From Roseovarius sp. MMSF_3350 (GTDB taxonomy: Bacteria; Pseudomonadota; Alphaproteobacteria; Rhodobacterales; Rhodobacteraceae): 64,000 nucleotides of DNA. The translations under genes were made by a program, and so were the position numbers. The notes under the pieces were generated by a model. That model worked only from the letters and a program-made list of their open reading frames with translations, did not search any database and had not been told where the DNA came from. Below are positions 18,333-26,667 of this stretch, piece by piece (within the stretch, counting starts at the first letter, position 1; each line of letters starts with the position of its first letter). The stretch covers positions 186,001 through 250,000 of the forward strand of contig NZ_JASHIZ010000001.1 of the NCBI RefSeq assembly GCF_030733425.1, read 5' to 3'.

Positions 18333-18778
18333 CCCTGCGCTGCCTTGCGGACCATGCGTTCCAGCGCGTCGAGAAAGCGCGAGCGGTCGGCCTTGGTAAA
18401 CCCTTTGCCGCCGCCCTGCCGGAACGGGTCGGCGGCGCGCAGGTCGCTCATCAGGTCGCGGGTGGCCAGCGCGTTGCCGATATTGGCCTGGGTCAGCGCC
18501 TCGCCGTTGTGTTTCAACACCAGCGCGCCGGCCTCGACGCATTTGGCCGCGAGGGGGATGTCGCCGGTGATGACCACGTCGCCCGGCCCGGCACGCTCGG
18601 CGATCCACATGTCGGCCGCGTCGGGGCCGTCGGGCACGATGATGGTTTCCACCAGCGGATTGCGCGAGGGGCGCAGGCCGCCGTTGGAGACGATGAAGAT
18701 CTTCTGTTTGTGACGGGTGCCCACCCGCTCGACCTCGTCCTTGACCGGACAGGCATCGGCATCGACGTAGAGGGACAT
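18329..18778 (-). CDS. yaiI: YaiI/YqxD (UPF0178, PIN-like) family protein
   Basis: A 149-residue cytoplasmic protein of the YaiI/YqxD family, predicted to have a NYN/PIN-like nuclease fold. The start [15 protein letters not shown] carries the acidic metal-binding pair of the family, and [21 protein letters not shown] the second conserved acidic block. Function is not experimentally settled. The gene lies 4 bases after sthA and overlaps the DMT permease by 4 bases. Confidence 0.88.
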   Translation of the reverse strand: MSLYVDADACPVKDEVERVGTRHKQKIFIVSNGGLRPSRNPLVETIIVPDGPDAADMWIAERAGPGDVVITGDIPLAAKCVEAGALVLKHNGEALTQANIGNALATRDLMSDLRAADPFRQGGGKGFTKADRSRFLDALERMVRKAAQG

Positions 18779-18782
18779 GGGC

Positions 18783-20213
18783 CTATTCCGCCGCCTTGGC
18801 GCCGCGCGCGACCTTGTATTCCTCTGGGATCGGCATGCGGTTGAACGCGTCGAGACCGGCGATCTTGTAGGCCTCAGCCAGCGTGGGGTAGTTGAACGTG
18901 TTCTGCACGAAGTAATCCACCGTGCCCTTCAAATTCAGCACCGCTTGGGCGATGTGAATGAGTTCGGTCGCGCCTTCGCCGACGATCTGGACGCCCAGCA
19001 CACGGCGGGTTTTCAGCGACACGAGCATTTTCAGCATCCCGTGTTCCAGCCCCATGATGTTGCCGCGGGATGTTTCGCGGAAGCGGGCGATGCCGACCTC
19101 GTACGCGATGCCGCGCTCCTGCATTTCCTCCTCTGACATGCCGCAGGTGGAAATCTCTGGCACGGAATAGATGCCGTAGGGAAACCACGGGCTTTCGGGC
19201 AAGGTGGGCGTGTTGAGCGCGTGGCAGGCGGCAATGCGGCCTTGCTGCAAAGAGGTCGAGGCAAGCGAAGGGTGCCCGATCACGTCGCCCGCGGCGTAGA
19301 TATGCGGCACGCTGGTCTGGTAGGTCTTGCGGTCGACTTCGAGCCGGCCGCGGTGGTCGGTGTTCAACCCGGCTTTGTCGAGCCCCAGCCGATCCGTGGC
19401 GCCCATGCGCCCGGCGGCGAAAAGCAGCATCTCGGAGCGGACGTGCCGCCCGTTGGCCAGCGTCGTCTCGATATGCTCGCCCGCGTCCTCGATCGTCTCG
19501 ATGGCCGAGCCGAGGCGCAAATCGACGCCGTTCTCGCGGATCTGGTGGGTGAAGTCGTCGATCAGGGTCTTGTCGATGAAGTCTAGGAAGCTGTCGCGCG
19601 GCTCGATCAGGGTGACGCGCACGTCGAGGGCCGAGAACATGGTGGCGTATTCGACGCCGATAACGCCCGCCCCCACCACCACGAGGCTGCGCGGGATCTG
19701 ACCCAGTTCGAGGAACTCGTCGCTGTCGACGACCGTATTGCTGTTGAAAGGCACGTAGTCGGGGCGATAGGTCTTGGTGCCGGTGGAGATCAGGAAGCGG
19801 TCGGCGGTGAGAGACATGGTTTCACCCGCCTCGGTTGCAACATCCAGCGCATTGGGCCCCGTAAAACTCGCCATCCCGTGGAGGGTATCGACGTGGTTGC
19901 GGTTAAACTGGTGCTCCAGGACATCAACCTCGTAATCCAGCGTCTTGTGCAGTCGCATTTTCAGGTCCTGCGCGCCGATATCCTCTTTCACGCGGTATGA
20001 GCGCCCATAAAAGCTGCGTTCGCGGTAACCCGAGAGGTTGAGCACGGTCTCTCGCAGAGTCTTGGACGGGATCGTGCCGGTATGCACCGACACGCCACCC
20101 AGCCTGTTCTTGCGGTCCACGACCAGCACCCGGCGTTTCAGCTTGCCCGCCTGGATCGCGGCAGAGCGTCCGGCGGGGCCGGAGCCTATGATGATGAGGT
20201 CGTAATGGCTCAT
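18783..20213 (-). CDS. sthA: Soluble NAD(P)+ transhydrogenase
   Basis: A 476-residue flavoprotein that moves hydride between NADPH and NAD+, balancing the two pools in the cytoplasm. FAD motif [20 protein letters not shown] (about 5-24), NAD(P) motif [18 protein letters not shown] (about 176-193), second FAD motif [16 protein letters not shown] and the C-terminal dimerisation domain are in place. The redox-disulfide region reads [13 protein letters not shown], with no cysteine, which separates SthA from dihydrolipoamide dehydrogenase and related disulfide reductases. It begins 3 bases after fghA, which suggests joint expression with formaldehyde detoxification. Confidence 0.95.
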   Translation of the reverse strand: MSHYDLIIIGSGPAGRSAAIQAGKLKRRVLVVDRKNRLGGVSVHTGTIPSKTLRETVLNLSGYRERSFYGRSYRVKEDIGAQDLKMRLHKTLDYEVDVLEHQFNRNHVDTLHGMASFTGPNALDVATEAGETMSLTADRFLISTGTKTYRPDYVPFNSNTVVDSDEFLELGQIPRSLVVVGAGVIGVEYATMFSALDVRVTLIEPRDSFLDFIDKTLIDDFTHQIRENGVDLRLGSAIETIEDAGEHIETTLANGRHVRSEMLLFAAGRMGATDRLGLDKAGLNTDHRGRLEVDRKTYQTSVPHIYAAGDVIGHPSLASTSLQQGRIAACHALNTPTLPESPWFPYGIYSVPEISTCGMSEEEMQERGIAYEVGIARFRETSRGNIMGLEHGMLKMLVSLKTRRVLGVQIVGEGATELIHIAQAVLNLKGTVDYFVQNTFNYPTLAEAYKIAGLDAFNRMPIPEEYKVARGAKAAE

Positions 20214-20216
20214 GAC

Positions 20217-21050
20217 TTACCCTGCGTAGAGCGCTTCGGCGTGGAAGGCGATGTGTTCTTCCATGAAGGAGGAAACGAAGAAATAGCTGTGGTCGTAACC
20301 GGGCTGCATCCGCAGGATGGATTGCTGGCGTCGGGTGGCGCAAGCCTTGGCAAAGCTTTCGGGCATCAGCAGGTCCAGAAACTGGTCCGACGTGCCGGTA
20401 TCGCACAAAATCGGACCATCGAAGCCCTTTTCGTTCATCAGCAGCGTGGCGTCATGCTTGGCCCAGAGGCTTTCGTCCGAGCCCAGATAGGCGCCGAACT
20501 GCTTGCGCCCCCAGCTGCTTTGGGTGGGGTTGACGATGGGCGAGAAGGCCGAGACCGAGGCGAAGCGGTCGGGCATGTTCATCGCGATGGTCAGCGCACC
20601 ATGCCCGCCCATGGAGTGGCCGGTGATGGCCTGCCGGGCGCTGTCGATGGCGAAGTTTGAGGCGATCAGCACTGGCAGTTCCTCGGTCACGTAGTCCCAC
20701 ATGCGGAAATTCGGCGCCCAGGGGTCCTGCGTGGCGTTGACGTAGAAGCCCGCGCCCTGGCCGAGGTCGAAGGCGTCGTCATTGGCCACGCCCTCGCCCC
20801 TTGGCGAGGTGTCGGGGAAGACGAGCGCGATGCCCTGTTCGGCCGCCCATTGCTGGGCGCCGGCCTTGGTCATGGCGTTCTCATGGGTGCAGGTCAGGCC
20901 AGACAGGTACCACAGCACGGGGACGGTGCCCCATTTCGCCTCTTCCGGCAGAAAGAGGCCAAAGGTCATGTCGCAATCGCAGGCCTTGGATTTGTGGGTG
21001 TAGACACCTTGCGTGCCGCCAAAGCAGGCATTTTCCGAAACGGTTTCCAT
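20217..21050 (-). CDS. fghA: S-formylglutathione hydrolase
   Basis: A 277-residue cytoplasmic esterase that hydrolyses S-formylglutathione to formate and glutathione, the second step of glutathione-dependent formaldehyde oxidation. The catalytic Ser is in AITGHSMGGHGALT, the Asp in TGTSDQFLDL and the His in MQPGYDHSYFF. The oxyanion and substrate loop LWYLSGLTCTHENAM is family-typical. The ATG at 21050 is preferred over an adjacent GTG because AAGGAA then lies seven bases upstream. It is the first gene of an operon with sthA. The partner formaldehyde dehydrogenase is not in the window; formaldehyde could come from demethylations such as sarcosine oxidation. Confidence 0.95.
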   Translation of the reverse strand: METVSENACFGGTQGVYTHKSKACDCDMTFGLFLPEEAKWGTVPVLWYLSGLTCTHENAMTKAGAQQWAAEQGIALVFPDTSPRGEGVANDDAFDLGQGAGFYVNATQDPWAPNFRMWDYVTEELPVLIASNFAIDSARQAITGHSMGGHGALTIAMNMPDRFASVSAFSPIVNPTQSSWGRKQFGAYLGSDESLWAKHDATLLMNEKGFDGPILCDTGTSDQFLDLLMPESFAKACATRRQQSILRMQPGYDHSYFFVSSFMEEHIAFHAEALYAG

Positions 21051-21217
21051 CACGATCTTCCTTCTGTCCTTAACGCGGTGAGGCGCCGGGTCGGCATTAT
21101 CCGGCGACTTTCGCGGACCGTATCATGCCCAGCCCTGCGGCCAACCGCGAATTTGCTCGGCGCCGGCATAGCGCCAACAGGTTTCAGTTTCACAAATGCC
21201 AGGCTGCGGGCGCGGCG

Positions 21218-22153
21218 TTACTGGTAGAGACCGGTGACCCAGCCAATGACGATCGACACGGTAATGACAGCTACGGCGGTCGAGATCAGGATCGAGGCCG
21301 AGACCCGCTGGGGCGCGACGCGGTAATGCTCGGCCAGGATGTAGACGTTACCGGCCACGGGCAGGGCGGCGGCGGTGATCATCACGGCGGCCGGGTAGGG
21401 GTCGACCGGGAAAAGATAAAGCGCGGAAAAGGCGACGAAGAGCGGATGCAGGATCAGCTTGTTAAAGCTGAGCCAGCCAGCGACGAAGGGGCGTTCGGCG
21501 GACTTTGTGGCCAGCGACGCGCCGATGGCAAAGAGCGCGCCCGGGGTCGCCGCGCCGCCCAGCAGGGACAGGAAATCGTTCATCACGTTGGGGATCGGCA
21601 GGTCGAAGGCGGACCAGGCAAGGCCGAGCGTTATCGACACGATCATCGGGTTTTTCACGAGGCCGATGCCGACGGTGCGAAAGATTCCGAGGCTCATCCG
21701 ACCGTCGCGGGTGCCTGTGACGACGATCACGATCAGCGAGCCGAAGACGATCAGGTCAACAGCAAGCACCAGCATGACTGGTCCGATCGCGTCCGGCCCC
21801 AGAAGCAGGGTCAGCATTGGCACGCCCAGAAAGCCTACATTGCCGATCACGCCGCATTGAGCCTCGAACGCGGCTTCCTCTGCCTTGAGCCGGCGGACGA
21901 AGGCGACCAGCGTCACCAGCCCGTAAACAAAGGCGGTGCCCCAAAGGTAGGCCATGACGAACCGCCAGTCGAAGATCTCGCTCATGGTCAGGTTCGCGGA
22001 GAACCGGAACAGCATGGCCGACAAGGCGAAGTAGAAGACGAATTTGGTGAGGTAGGCGGTCGCCTCTTCGCTGAAGAACCCGGTGCGCCCTGCCCAGTAG
22101 CCAAGCCCGATCAGCAGAAAGAAGGGCAGGGTTTGCAAGAAGATATCCAGCAT
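21218..22153 (-). CDS. AEC-family (auxin efflux carrier) transporter
   Basis: A 311-residue permease with ten predicted helices in two five-helix halves. The family pattern includes a charged-helix motif near residues 90-100 and the second-half sequence FAIGASLATKSAERPFVAGWL, plus IILHPLFVAF-like helix 7 (KLILHPLFVAFSALYLFP). Bacterial AEC proteins carry dicarboxylates or amino acids. No linked enzyme tells the substrate. It diverges from the small peptide gene and shares its 179-base control region, so the operator-like palindromes there could also affect it. Confidence 0.87.
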   Translation of the reverse strand: MLDIFLQTLPFFLLIGLGYWAGRTGFFSEEATAYLTKFVFYFALSAMLFRFSANLTMSEIFDWRFVMAYLWGTAFVYGLVTLVAFVRRLKAEEAAFEAQCGVIGNVGFLGVPMLTLLLGPDAIGPVMLVLAVDLIVFGSLIVIVVTGTRDGRMSLGIFRTVGIGLVKNPMIVSITLGLAWSAFDLPIPNVMNDFLSLLGGAATPGALFAIGASLATKSAERPFVAGWLSFNKLILHPLFVAFSALYLFPVDPYPAAVMITAAALPVAGNVYILAEHYRVAPQRVSASILISTAVAVITVSIVIGWVTGLYQ

Positions 22154-22242
22154 GGACCGGTCCTAGCATGTTGGCGGGGCGCGTCAATCTTATTGGGTGG
22201 ACGCCGGGCCAATCGAGAATGAATAGCGAATATTCGAATAAG

Positions 22243-22317
22243 TAAACTGGTTTGTTTATTTCCCACATTGCAAAATGAACCGATCTGTTTAGATTGTTAA
22301 TTGAACTGAATAGTTCA
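22243..22317 (+). promoter_or_regulatory. Array of three operator-like palindromes with overlapping promoter
   Basis: Three 16-base sites share the pattern T(A/G)AAC-N6-GTT(T/C)A: 22243-22258 (TAAAC/GTTTA, perfect), 22276-22291 (TGAAC/GTTTA, one mismatch between arms) and 22302-22317 (TGAACT/AGTTCA, perfect). A candidate promoter TTGCAA (22268-22273) with a 16-base spacer and TAGATT (22290-22295) places the second site between -35 and -10 and the third over the start point. This is the layout of a TetR-type repressor, and a TetR gene follows at 22612. Binding is inferred. Confidence 0.6.
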
Positions 22318-22332
22318 GAAAAGGAACATGAT

Positions 22333-22494
22333 ATGAAATCTCTTCTTTTGACATTGACGCTTGTCGCGTCTGCATTTGCAGGGCCTGCCATGGCGGTAAG
22401 TGTCGATATGTCCAGCCTGACGCCGGTTCTGACCTTCCCGGAACCCGCGCCCGAGCCGGTGACGCAAGGCGATGGTGGCATCGCGTCCCAGTAA
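22333..22494 (+). CDS. Small secreted peptide, unknown function
   Basis: A 53-residue product. ATG at 22333 has AAGGAAC six bases upstream. Residues 1-21 form a classical signal peptide (Lys at position 2, a Leu/Ala core and a GPAMA cleavage site). The predicted mature peptide is only about 32 residues, Pro- and acid-rich (TFPEPAPEPVTQGDGG), with no Cys. It has no recognised domain. It lies directly downstream of the triple operator array and 117 bases upstream of the TetR gene, so it could be the first gene of the regulator transcript or a separate target of it. Confidence 0.6.
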   Translation: MKSLLLTLTLVASAFAGPAMAVSVDMSSLTPVLTFPEPAPEPVTQGDGGIASQ

Positions 22495-22611
22495 CTTTTG
22501 CGCATCACGTCTGCGGGCCAGCCATCCTCTTCTCCCCCGCTTGCCCGCAGACAGGCTTGCAGTTCGCCGCGTCGGACCTGTAAGCTGACAGGAACAGGCA
22601 GGAGGACTTGC

Positions 22612-23229
22612 ATGACGGCCATGGACGCCGAGATCAAGAAAGGTCGGAAATTCGACCAGGTGCTTGAAGGCGCGCGGCAAATCTTCATGCGAGACGGATT
22701 CGAAGGCGCCAGTGTGGATGACATTGCCCGTGCGGCAAGCGTGTCGAAGGCGACGCTTTACAGCTATTTCCCGGACAAGCGGTTGCTGTTTTCCGAGGTT
22801 GCGCGGGTCGAGTGCAACCGGCAGGCCGAAGAGGCGCTGCAACAGATTGGCCACGCGGTGTCGATCGAGGACGCCCTGCACGAGACGGCGAGCCGGGCCG
22901 TGCGGTTTTTCCTGTCGGATTTCGGTCAGCAGATGTTCCGGATCTGCGTCGCGGAATCCTATCGTTTTCCGGAACTGGGCCAACGGTTCTATGCCTCCGG
23001 TCCGGCGCTGTTCAGCGAACGGATCGGACGTTTGCTGGCCCCGTACGTGGAGCGCGGCGAGCTGAAGATCGAAGACATGGACCTGGCCACCAAGCAGTTC
23101 GGAGAACTGTGCAAATGTGACCTCTTCGTGCGATGCCTGTGCGGCGTGGAATGTGACAAGTCCGAAGATGCGATAGAGCGCATCGCGACCGGCGCGGTCG
23201 AAACCTTTCTGGCGCGGTACGGCGCCTAG
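22612..23229 (+). CDS. TetR/AcrR-family transcriptional regulator
   Basis: A 205-residue repressor. The N-terminal HTH is unmistakable (ARQIFMRDGFEGASVDDIAR then SVSKATLYSYFPDKRLLF). The C-terminal ligand domain (about 75-205) matches the TetR_C_7/AefR-like group and contains a Cys cluster (LCKCDLFVRCLCGVEC, about 165-180) that could sense redox state or metals. ATG at 22612 has GGAGGA five to ten bases upstream; a longer frame reaching 22498 is less likely. It probably controls the preceding promoter with the three palindromes. Confidence 0.9.
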   Translation: MTAMDAEIKKGRKFDQVLEGARQIFMRDGFEGASVDDIARAASVSKATLYSYFPDKRLLFSEVARVECNRQAEEALQQIGHAVSIEDALHETASRAVRFFLSDFGQQMFRICVAESYRFPELGQRFYASGPALFSERIGRLLAPYVERGELKIEDMDLATKQFGELCKCDLFVRCLCGVECDKSEDAIERIATGAVETFLARYGA

Positions 23230-23245
23230 CGCTTTGATAAAGCGC
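23229..23245. terminator. Hairpin after the TetR gene
   Basis: GCGCTTT-GAT-AAAGCGC forms a perfect 7-base-pair stem that begins at the last base of the TetR stop codon. No T-run follows on either strand, so it may be a weak terminator or a 3' stabiliser between the convergent TetR and aminotransferase transcripts. Confidence 0.35.
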
Positions 23246-23315
23246 CAACCGGCAGGTGTCTCTCCAATTCCCGTAACCGTCGCTGACAACAATTGAGAAA
23301 AGTTTAACGGGGCGC

Positions 23316-24500
23316 TCAGGCGCCCACGTCGATGATTGCCTTTGCCAGCAGCGGCACGGTGTTGGCATTCAGGCCCGCGATGTTGATCCGGCTGTCGCCG
23401 ACCATGTAGATTGCGTGATCGCGGCGCAGCGCCTCGACCTTGTCAGGCGCGAGACCCAGGCGCGAGAACATCCCGCGGTGTTGCCCGATGAAGCCAAAGC
23501 GGTCGGACCCCGAGAGCGTGCGCAATTCCTGTGCCAGTTGCTCGCGCAGGCCGAGCATCCCGCGGCGGACCTCTTCGAGTTCGGCCTGCCAGTCGGCGCG
23601 CAGGGCGTCATCATTCAGCACCAGCGAAACGAGCCGCGCGCCGTGATCGGGCGGGAAGGAATAGTTCTGACGGTTGAGATAGGCGAGGTTCGCCTGCGTT
23701 GTCGGGCGACGCGCGCTGTCCTGGCAGACCGCCATCAGGAGGCCGGTGCGCTCGCGGTAGATGCCGAAATTCTTGGAGCAGCTGGCAGCGATCAGGACCT
23801 CGGGGCAGGAGGACACGACGTAGCGGGTGCCGGCCGCGTCGGCATCCAGGCCGTCGCCAAACCCCTGGTAGGCGATGTCGATCATCGGGATGGCGCCCTT
23901 GGCGTTGGCCAGGTCAGTCACCTCGCCCCATTGCTGCATCGTCAGGTTGGCGCCGGTCGGGTTGTGGCAGCAGCCGTGCAGCAGGATCACGTCACCGGCT
24001 TTGACGCTGTCCAGATCCTGCATCATGCCGTCGAAATCGACGCCGCCGGTCTCGTTGTCGAAATAACGGTAGGGGACATGTTCGATCCCCATGTGCTTGA
24101 GGATGCTGAGGTGGTTGGGCCAGGTCGGGTCCGACACGAACACGCGCGCCCCGGGGTTGGCCATCTTCACCAGGTCGAACGCCTGCCGCACCGCGCCGGT
24201 GCCGCCCGGGGTGGCCACGGCCGCCACCGCATCGCGGGGGGCGGCATCGTCGAGGATGAGCTTGACCATCGCGTCGGAAAAGGCCGGGTCGCCGGCGAGG
24301 CCGACATAGGCCTTTGTCTCTTCCTTCTTCCACCATTCCTTTTCGGCGGCCTTGACGGCGCGCATGATTGGCGTGCGGCCTTCGGCATCCTTGTAGACAC
24401 CGACGCCGAGGTCGATCTTGGTCTCGCGCGGATCCTCCTTGTAGGCCTCCATCAGTGCCAGGATCTTGTCGGCGGGTTGTTCCTTGAGGTGTTCGAACAT
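23316..24500 (-). CDS. Aspartate/aromatic-amino-acid aminotransferase
   Basis: A 394-residue PLP-dependent aminotransferase of the AspC/TyrB (class I) group. Diagnostic pieces: IDLGVGVYKDAEGRTPI at the N-terminus, TPGGTGAVRQAFD, the WPNHLSI loop, HGCCHNPTGANLT with the Asn/Pro-Thr-Gly motif, DIAYQGFGDG with the Asp that holds the PLP nitrogen, and SCSKNFGIYRERTG with the Schiff-base Lys. Start is ATG at 24500, sharing one base with the sseA stop (TGATG), so translation is coupled. Enzymes of this class also transaminate cysteine to 3-mercaptopyruvate, the substrate of the upstream sseA product. Confidence 0.93.
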   Translation of the reverse strand: MFEHLKEQPADKILALMEAYKEDPRETKIDLGVGVYKDAEGRTPIMRAVKAAEKEWWKKEETKAYVGLAGDPAFSDAMVKLILDDAAPRDAVAAVATPGGTGAVRQAFDLVKMANPGARVFVSDPTWPNHLSILKHMGIEHVPYRYFDNETGGVDFDGMMQDLDSVKAGDVILLHGCCHNPTGANLTMQQWGEVTDLANAKGAIPMIDIAYQGFGDGLDADAAGTRYVVSSCPEVLIAASCSKNFGIYRERTGLLMAVCQDSARRPTTQANLAYLNRQNYSFPPDHGARLVSLVLNDDALRADWQAELEEVRRGMLGLREQLAQELRTLSGSDRFGFIGQHRGMFSRLGLAPDKVEALRRDHAIYMVGDSRINIAGLNANTVPLLAKAIIDVGA

Positions 24501-25357
24501 CAGGCTTCTCCGGTGGCGACGGAGACGGTGGGGAAGGCGCCCCATTCGGTCCAGGATCCGTCGTAGAGCGCATGGTCGGTCTTGCCGATCCGTTCCAGCG
24601 CAAGGTTGATCACCGCGGCGGTCACGCCGGAGCCGCAGCTTGTGATGACGGGCCTGGTGAGGTCCGCGCCGGCGGCGTCGAAGATCGCGCGCAATTCGTC
24701 GGGGGACTTCATCGTTGCGTCATCGTTGAGCAGTGTGCTGTAGGGCACGTTGCGGGAATTGGGGATATGCCCAGCCCGCAGCCCTTTGCGCGGCTCGGGT
24801 TCGTCCCCGCGGAAACGACCCGGGGCGCGGGCGTCCAGGATGGTGTAGTCGCCCAGCTTCGATGCGGCCGCGACTTGCGTCACGTCCTTGACGCGGTGCG
24901 CTTCGCGCCGGACAGTCATGTGCCGGTCTCGGATCATCGGAGGCAGATCCTCGGTCGGGCGGCCCTCGGCCAGCCACTTGGGCAGTCCACCATCCAGGAC
25001 GGCGACATCCGTCTGGCCCATCAGGCGGAAGAGCCACCATACGCGGGCCGCCGAGAACAGGCCGTGGGTGTCGTAGACCACCACCTGGTGACCGTCGCCC
25101 ACGCCCATCTGACGCATACGGGACATGAATTTCTCCACCGGCGGAGCCATATGCGGCAGGTCGGAGCGGTGGTCGGAAATATCGTCAATGTCGAAGAAAC
25201 GTGCGCCGGGGATGTGCGCCTGATCGTATTCCGCCCTGGCATCGCGTTCGACGCCGGGCAGGAAATAGGTGGCATCGAGGACCCGCAGGTCGGGATCGCC
25301 CAGATGCGCGGCAAGCCAATCGGTGGATACCAGTGTTTTCGGATCGTCGTTTGCCAT
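24500..25357 (-). CDS. sseA: 3-Mercaptopyruvate sulfurtransferase
   Basis: A 285-residue protein with two rhodanese domains. It moves the sulfur of 3-mercaptopyruvate to thiols or thioredoxin, releasing pyruvate. The N-terminal domain is inactive (GDGHQVVVYDTHGLFSAARV, no Cys). The C-terminal active loop reads SCGSGVTAAV; the CGSGVTA form is typical of mercaptopyruvate rather than thiosulfate users. The N-terminal STDWLAAHLGDPDLRVLDA is also typical. It is coupled to the downstream aminotransferase, giving a compact cysteine-desulfuration module. Confidence 0.93.
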   Translation of the reverse strand: MANDDPKTLVSTDWLAAHLGDPDLRVLDATYFLPGVERDARAEYDQAHIPGARFFDIDDISDHRSDLPHMAPPVEKFMSRMRQMGVGDGHQVVVYDTHGLFSAARVWWLFRLMGQTDVAVLDGGLPKWLAEGRPTEDLPPMIRDRHMTVRREAHRVKDVTQVAAASKLGDYTILDARAPGRFRGDEPEPRKGLRAGHIPNSRNVPYSTLLNDDATMKSPDELRAIFDAAGADLTRPVITSCGSGVTAAVINLALERIGKTDHALYDGSWTEWGAFPTVSVATGEA

Positions 25358-25438
25358 GACAGCCCCCAGAAACGGTTGCGAATGACGTAGCGCGGGATGC
25401 AGGCCAGTGCAAGCCGACGGGCGATTGCCGCACCGACT

Positions 25439-25729
25439 TCAGCGGGCGACCAGATTGCGCAACAGGCCCGCGACCAGAAGGCAGGCGGCACCACCAAGGC
25501 CCCCTGCTGCGAGCTCGATGGCAAGGGCGGTGGGGTCGAGCGCGGCGTCGTGCGGCGCGGTCTGTGCCAGCCCGCCGAGCGCCATAAGACCAAGAGCTTG
25601 GCCGCCCATTGCGCCGCCGAGAGTGCCGGCAAGAGAGTTGACCAGAAAGCCGAGGTTGAGCGTGCGCAGGAGGCCGCCGGCGAAGTTGCCGCCAATGGCG
25701 CCGGCAATGAGGCTGATCAGTAGGTCCAT
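25439..25729 (-). CDS. Small Gly/Ala-rich membrane protein
   Basis: A 96-residue protein from ATG at 25729 (MDLLISLIAGAIGG), the position preferred over an upstream frame start because it begins with a hydrophobic helix. It has two or three Gly/Ala/Leu-rich segments, including GTLGGAMGGQALGLMALGGLA, that could each cross the membrane. Such short glycine-zipper proteins are common in Rhodobacterales but have no known role. It lies between smpB and sseA on the same strand, 97 bases after smpB and 81 before sseA. Confidence 0.7.
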   Translation of the reverse strand: MDLLISLIAGAIGGNFAGGLLRTLNLGFLVNSLAGTLGGAMGGQALGLMALGGLAQTAPHDAALDPTALAIELAAGGLGGAACLLVAGLLRNLVAR

Positions 25730-25826
25730 GCGGTCCGGTCCCTCGTGCAACCGCGCGCGTGACGCCCGGAACAAGAGGGATGATAGCAAAAGGCCCGACA
25801 CCCGCAGAGGCCGAAATCGGAACGGA

Positions 25827-26303
25827 TTACATACCGTGGCGCAAAAGCCGCTGCTTCTGGCGGTTCCAGTCGCGCTTGGCCTCGGTCTGGCGCTTGTCGG
25901 TGTTTTTCTTGCCTTTGGCGATGCCGATCTTGATCTTGGCGATGCCGCGGTCGTTGAAATACATGACCAGCGGCACGAGGGTCATGCCCTTGCGCTGGGT
26001 CTCGTTCCACAGCCGCGCCATTTCCTTGCGTGAAACCAGTAGCTTGCGCTTGCGCCGGTCTTCGTGGCCGAAAGGCACGGCCTGCTCGTAGGGCGCGATG
26101 TAACTGTTGACCAGCCACAACTCGCCATCCTCCACCGCGGCGTAGCTTTCGGCGATGTTGGAGCTTTTCTGGCGCAGGGATTTGACCTCGGACCCTTCGA
26201 GCACCATGCCGCATTCGAGGTCGTCCTCGATGGCATAGTCGTGCCGCGCCTTGCGGTTCTCGGCGACGACCTTGTAGTTGGGATTGATCTTGGGCTTAAC
26301 CAT
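25827..26303 (-). CDS. smpB: SsrA-binding protein
   Basis: A 158-residue protein that binds tmRNA and brings it to stalled ribosomes. The OB-fold is complete: [20 protein letters not shown] near the N-terminus, [30 protein letters not shown] and [16 protein letters not shown], followed by [19 protein letters not shown] and a basic C-terminal tail ([20 protein letters not shown]) that inserts into the mRNA channel. Start ATG at 26303. The gene diverges from the TPP-riboswitch-controlled thiD. Confidence 0.97.
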   Translation of the reverse strand: MVKPKINPNYKVVAENRKARHDYAIEDDLECGMVLEGSEVKSLRQKSSNIAESYAAVEDGELWLVNSYIAPYEQAVPFGHEDRRKRKLLVSRKEMARLWNETQRKGMTLVPLVMYFNDRGIAKIKIGIAKGKKNTDKRQTEAKRDWNRQKQRLLRHGM

Positions 26304-26413
26304 CTCAAAATGCCTTCCGGGCGGTGCGAAGGATGAAGATAGCGCCTGTGTCGGAGGCTTCCAACCCCCTGAAACGACTCGAAAGGTGAACGGGGCGGCG
26401 AGGGGCAGATCGG

Positions 26414-26436
26414 CACGTCGGTATCACGTCGGTATC
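26414..26436. repeat. Tandem 11-base direct repeat in the smpB/thiD spacer
   Basis: CACGTCGGTAT occurs twice back to back (26414-26424 and 26425-26435). The 11-base period is one DNA helical turn, so a protein dimer could contact both copies on one face. It lies about 110 bases upstream of the smpB start and 80 upstream of the thiD promoter. No regulator can be named. Confidence 0.5.
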
Positions 26437-26512
26437 CTAACAGTATGGCGACGGTGCTATTATTCGCAAATGGCATGATTAACCGGGCGGGCGTTGCGCC
26501 GCGCCACCGCAG

Positions 26513-26540
26513 TTGACAGGACCGCCGCCGTGCCTATCGT
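26513..26540 (+). promoter_or_regulatory. Predicted sigma-70-type promoter for thiD
   Basis: A consensus TTGACA (26513-26518) is followed after 16 bases by TATCGT (26535-26540), which matches the -10 box at four of six positions. Transcription would start near 26547, just before the conserved TPP aptamer bases. The fit between promoter and riboswitch position supports it. Confidence 0.65.
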
Positions 26541-26544
26541 CGGG

Positions 26545-26620
26545 GATGAGCCAGGGGCGCCTTCGGGCTGAGATGCACCCTTTGAACCTGACCCAGATCA
26601 TGCTGGCGGAGGAAGGCGCG
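26545..26620 (+). ncRNA. TPP riboswitch (THI element)
   Basis: The conserved aptamer blocks are all present in order: GGGGCGCC (26554-26561), GGGCTGAGAT (26565-26574), then CCCTTTGAACCTGAC and AGATCATGCTGGCGGAGGAA (26594-26614). These match the thi-box helices and TPP-contacting bases. Downstream are two perfect hairpins: CGACCGG/CCGGTCG (26619-26634) and CCTTTCG/CGAAAGG (26642-26661). The second masks AAGG of the thiD Shine-Dalgarno sequence (AAAGGAG, 26657-26663), which points to control of translation start. There is no T-run, so transcription termination is unlikely. Confidence 0.93.
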
Positions 26621-26667
26621 ACCGGAACCGGTCGGACCCAGCCTTTCGACGTCGCGAAAGGAGCCGG

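Noticed and set aside
18783-20213. sthA read as dihydrolipoamide dehydrogenase or mercuric reductase
   Set aside because: The redox Cys pair is missing from the region after the first FAD motif, as expected for SthA.
23229-23245. The hairpin after the TetR gene as a firm terminator
   Set aside because: No T-run follows; kept only as a low-confidence feature.
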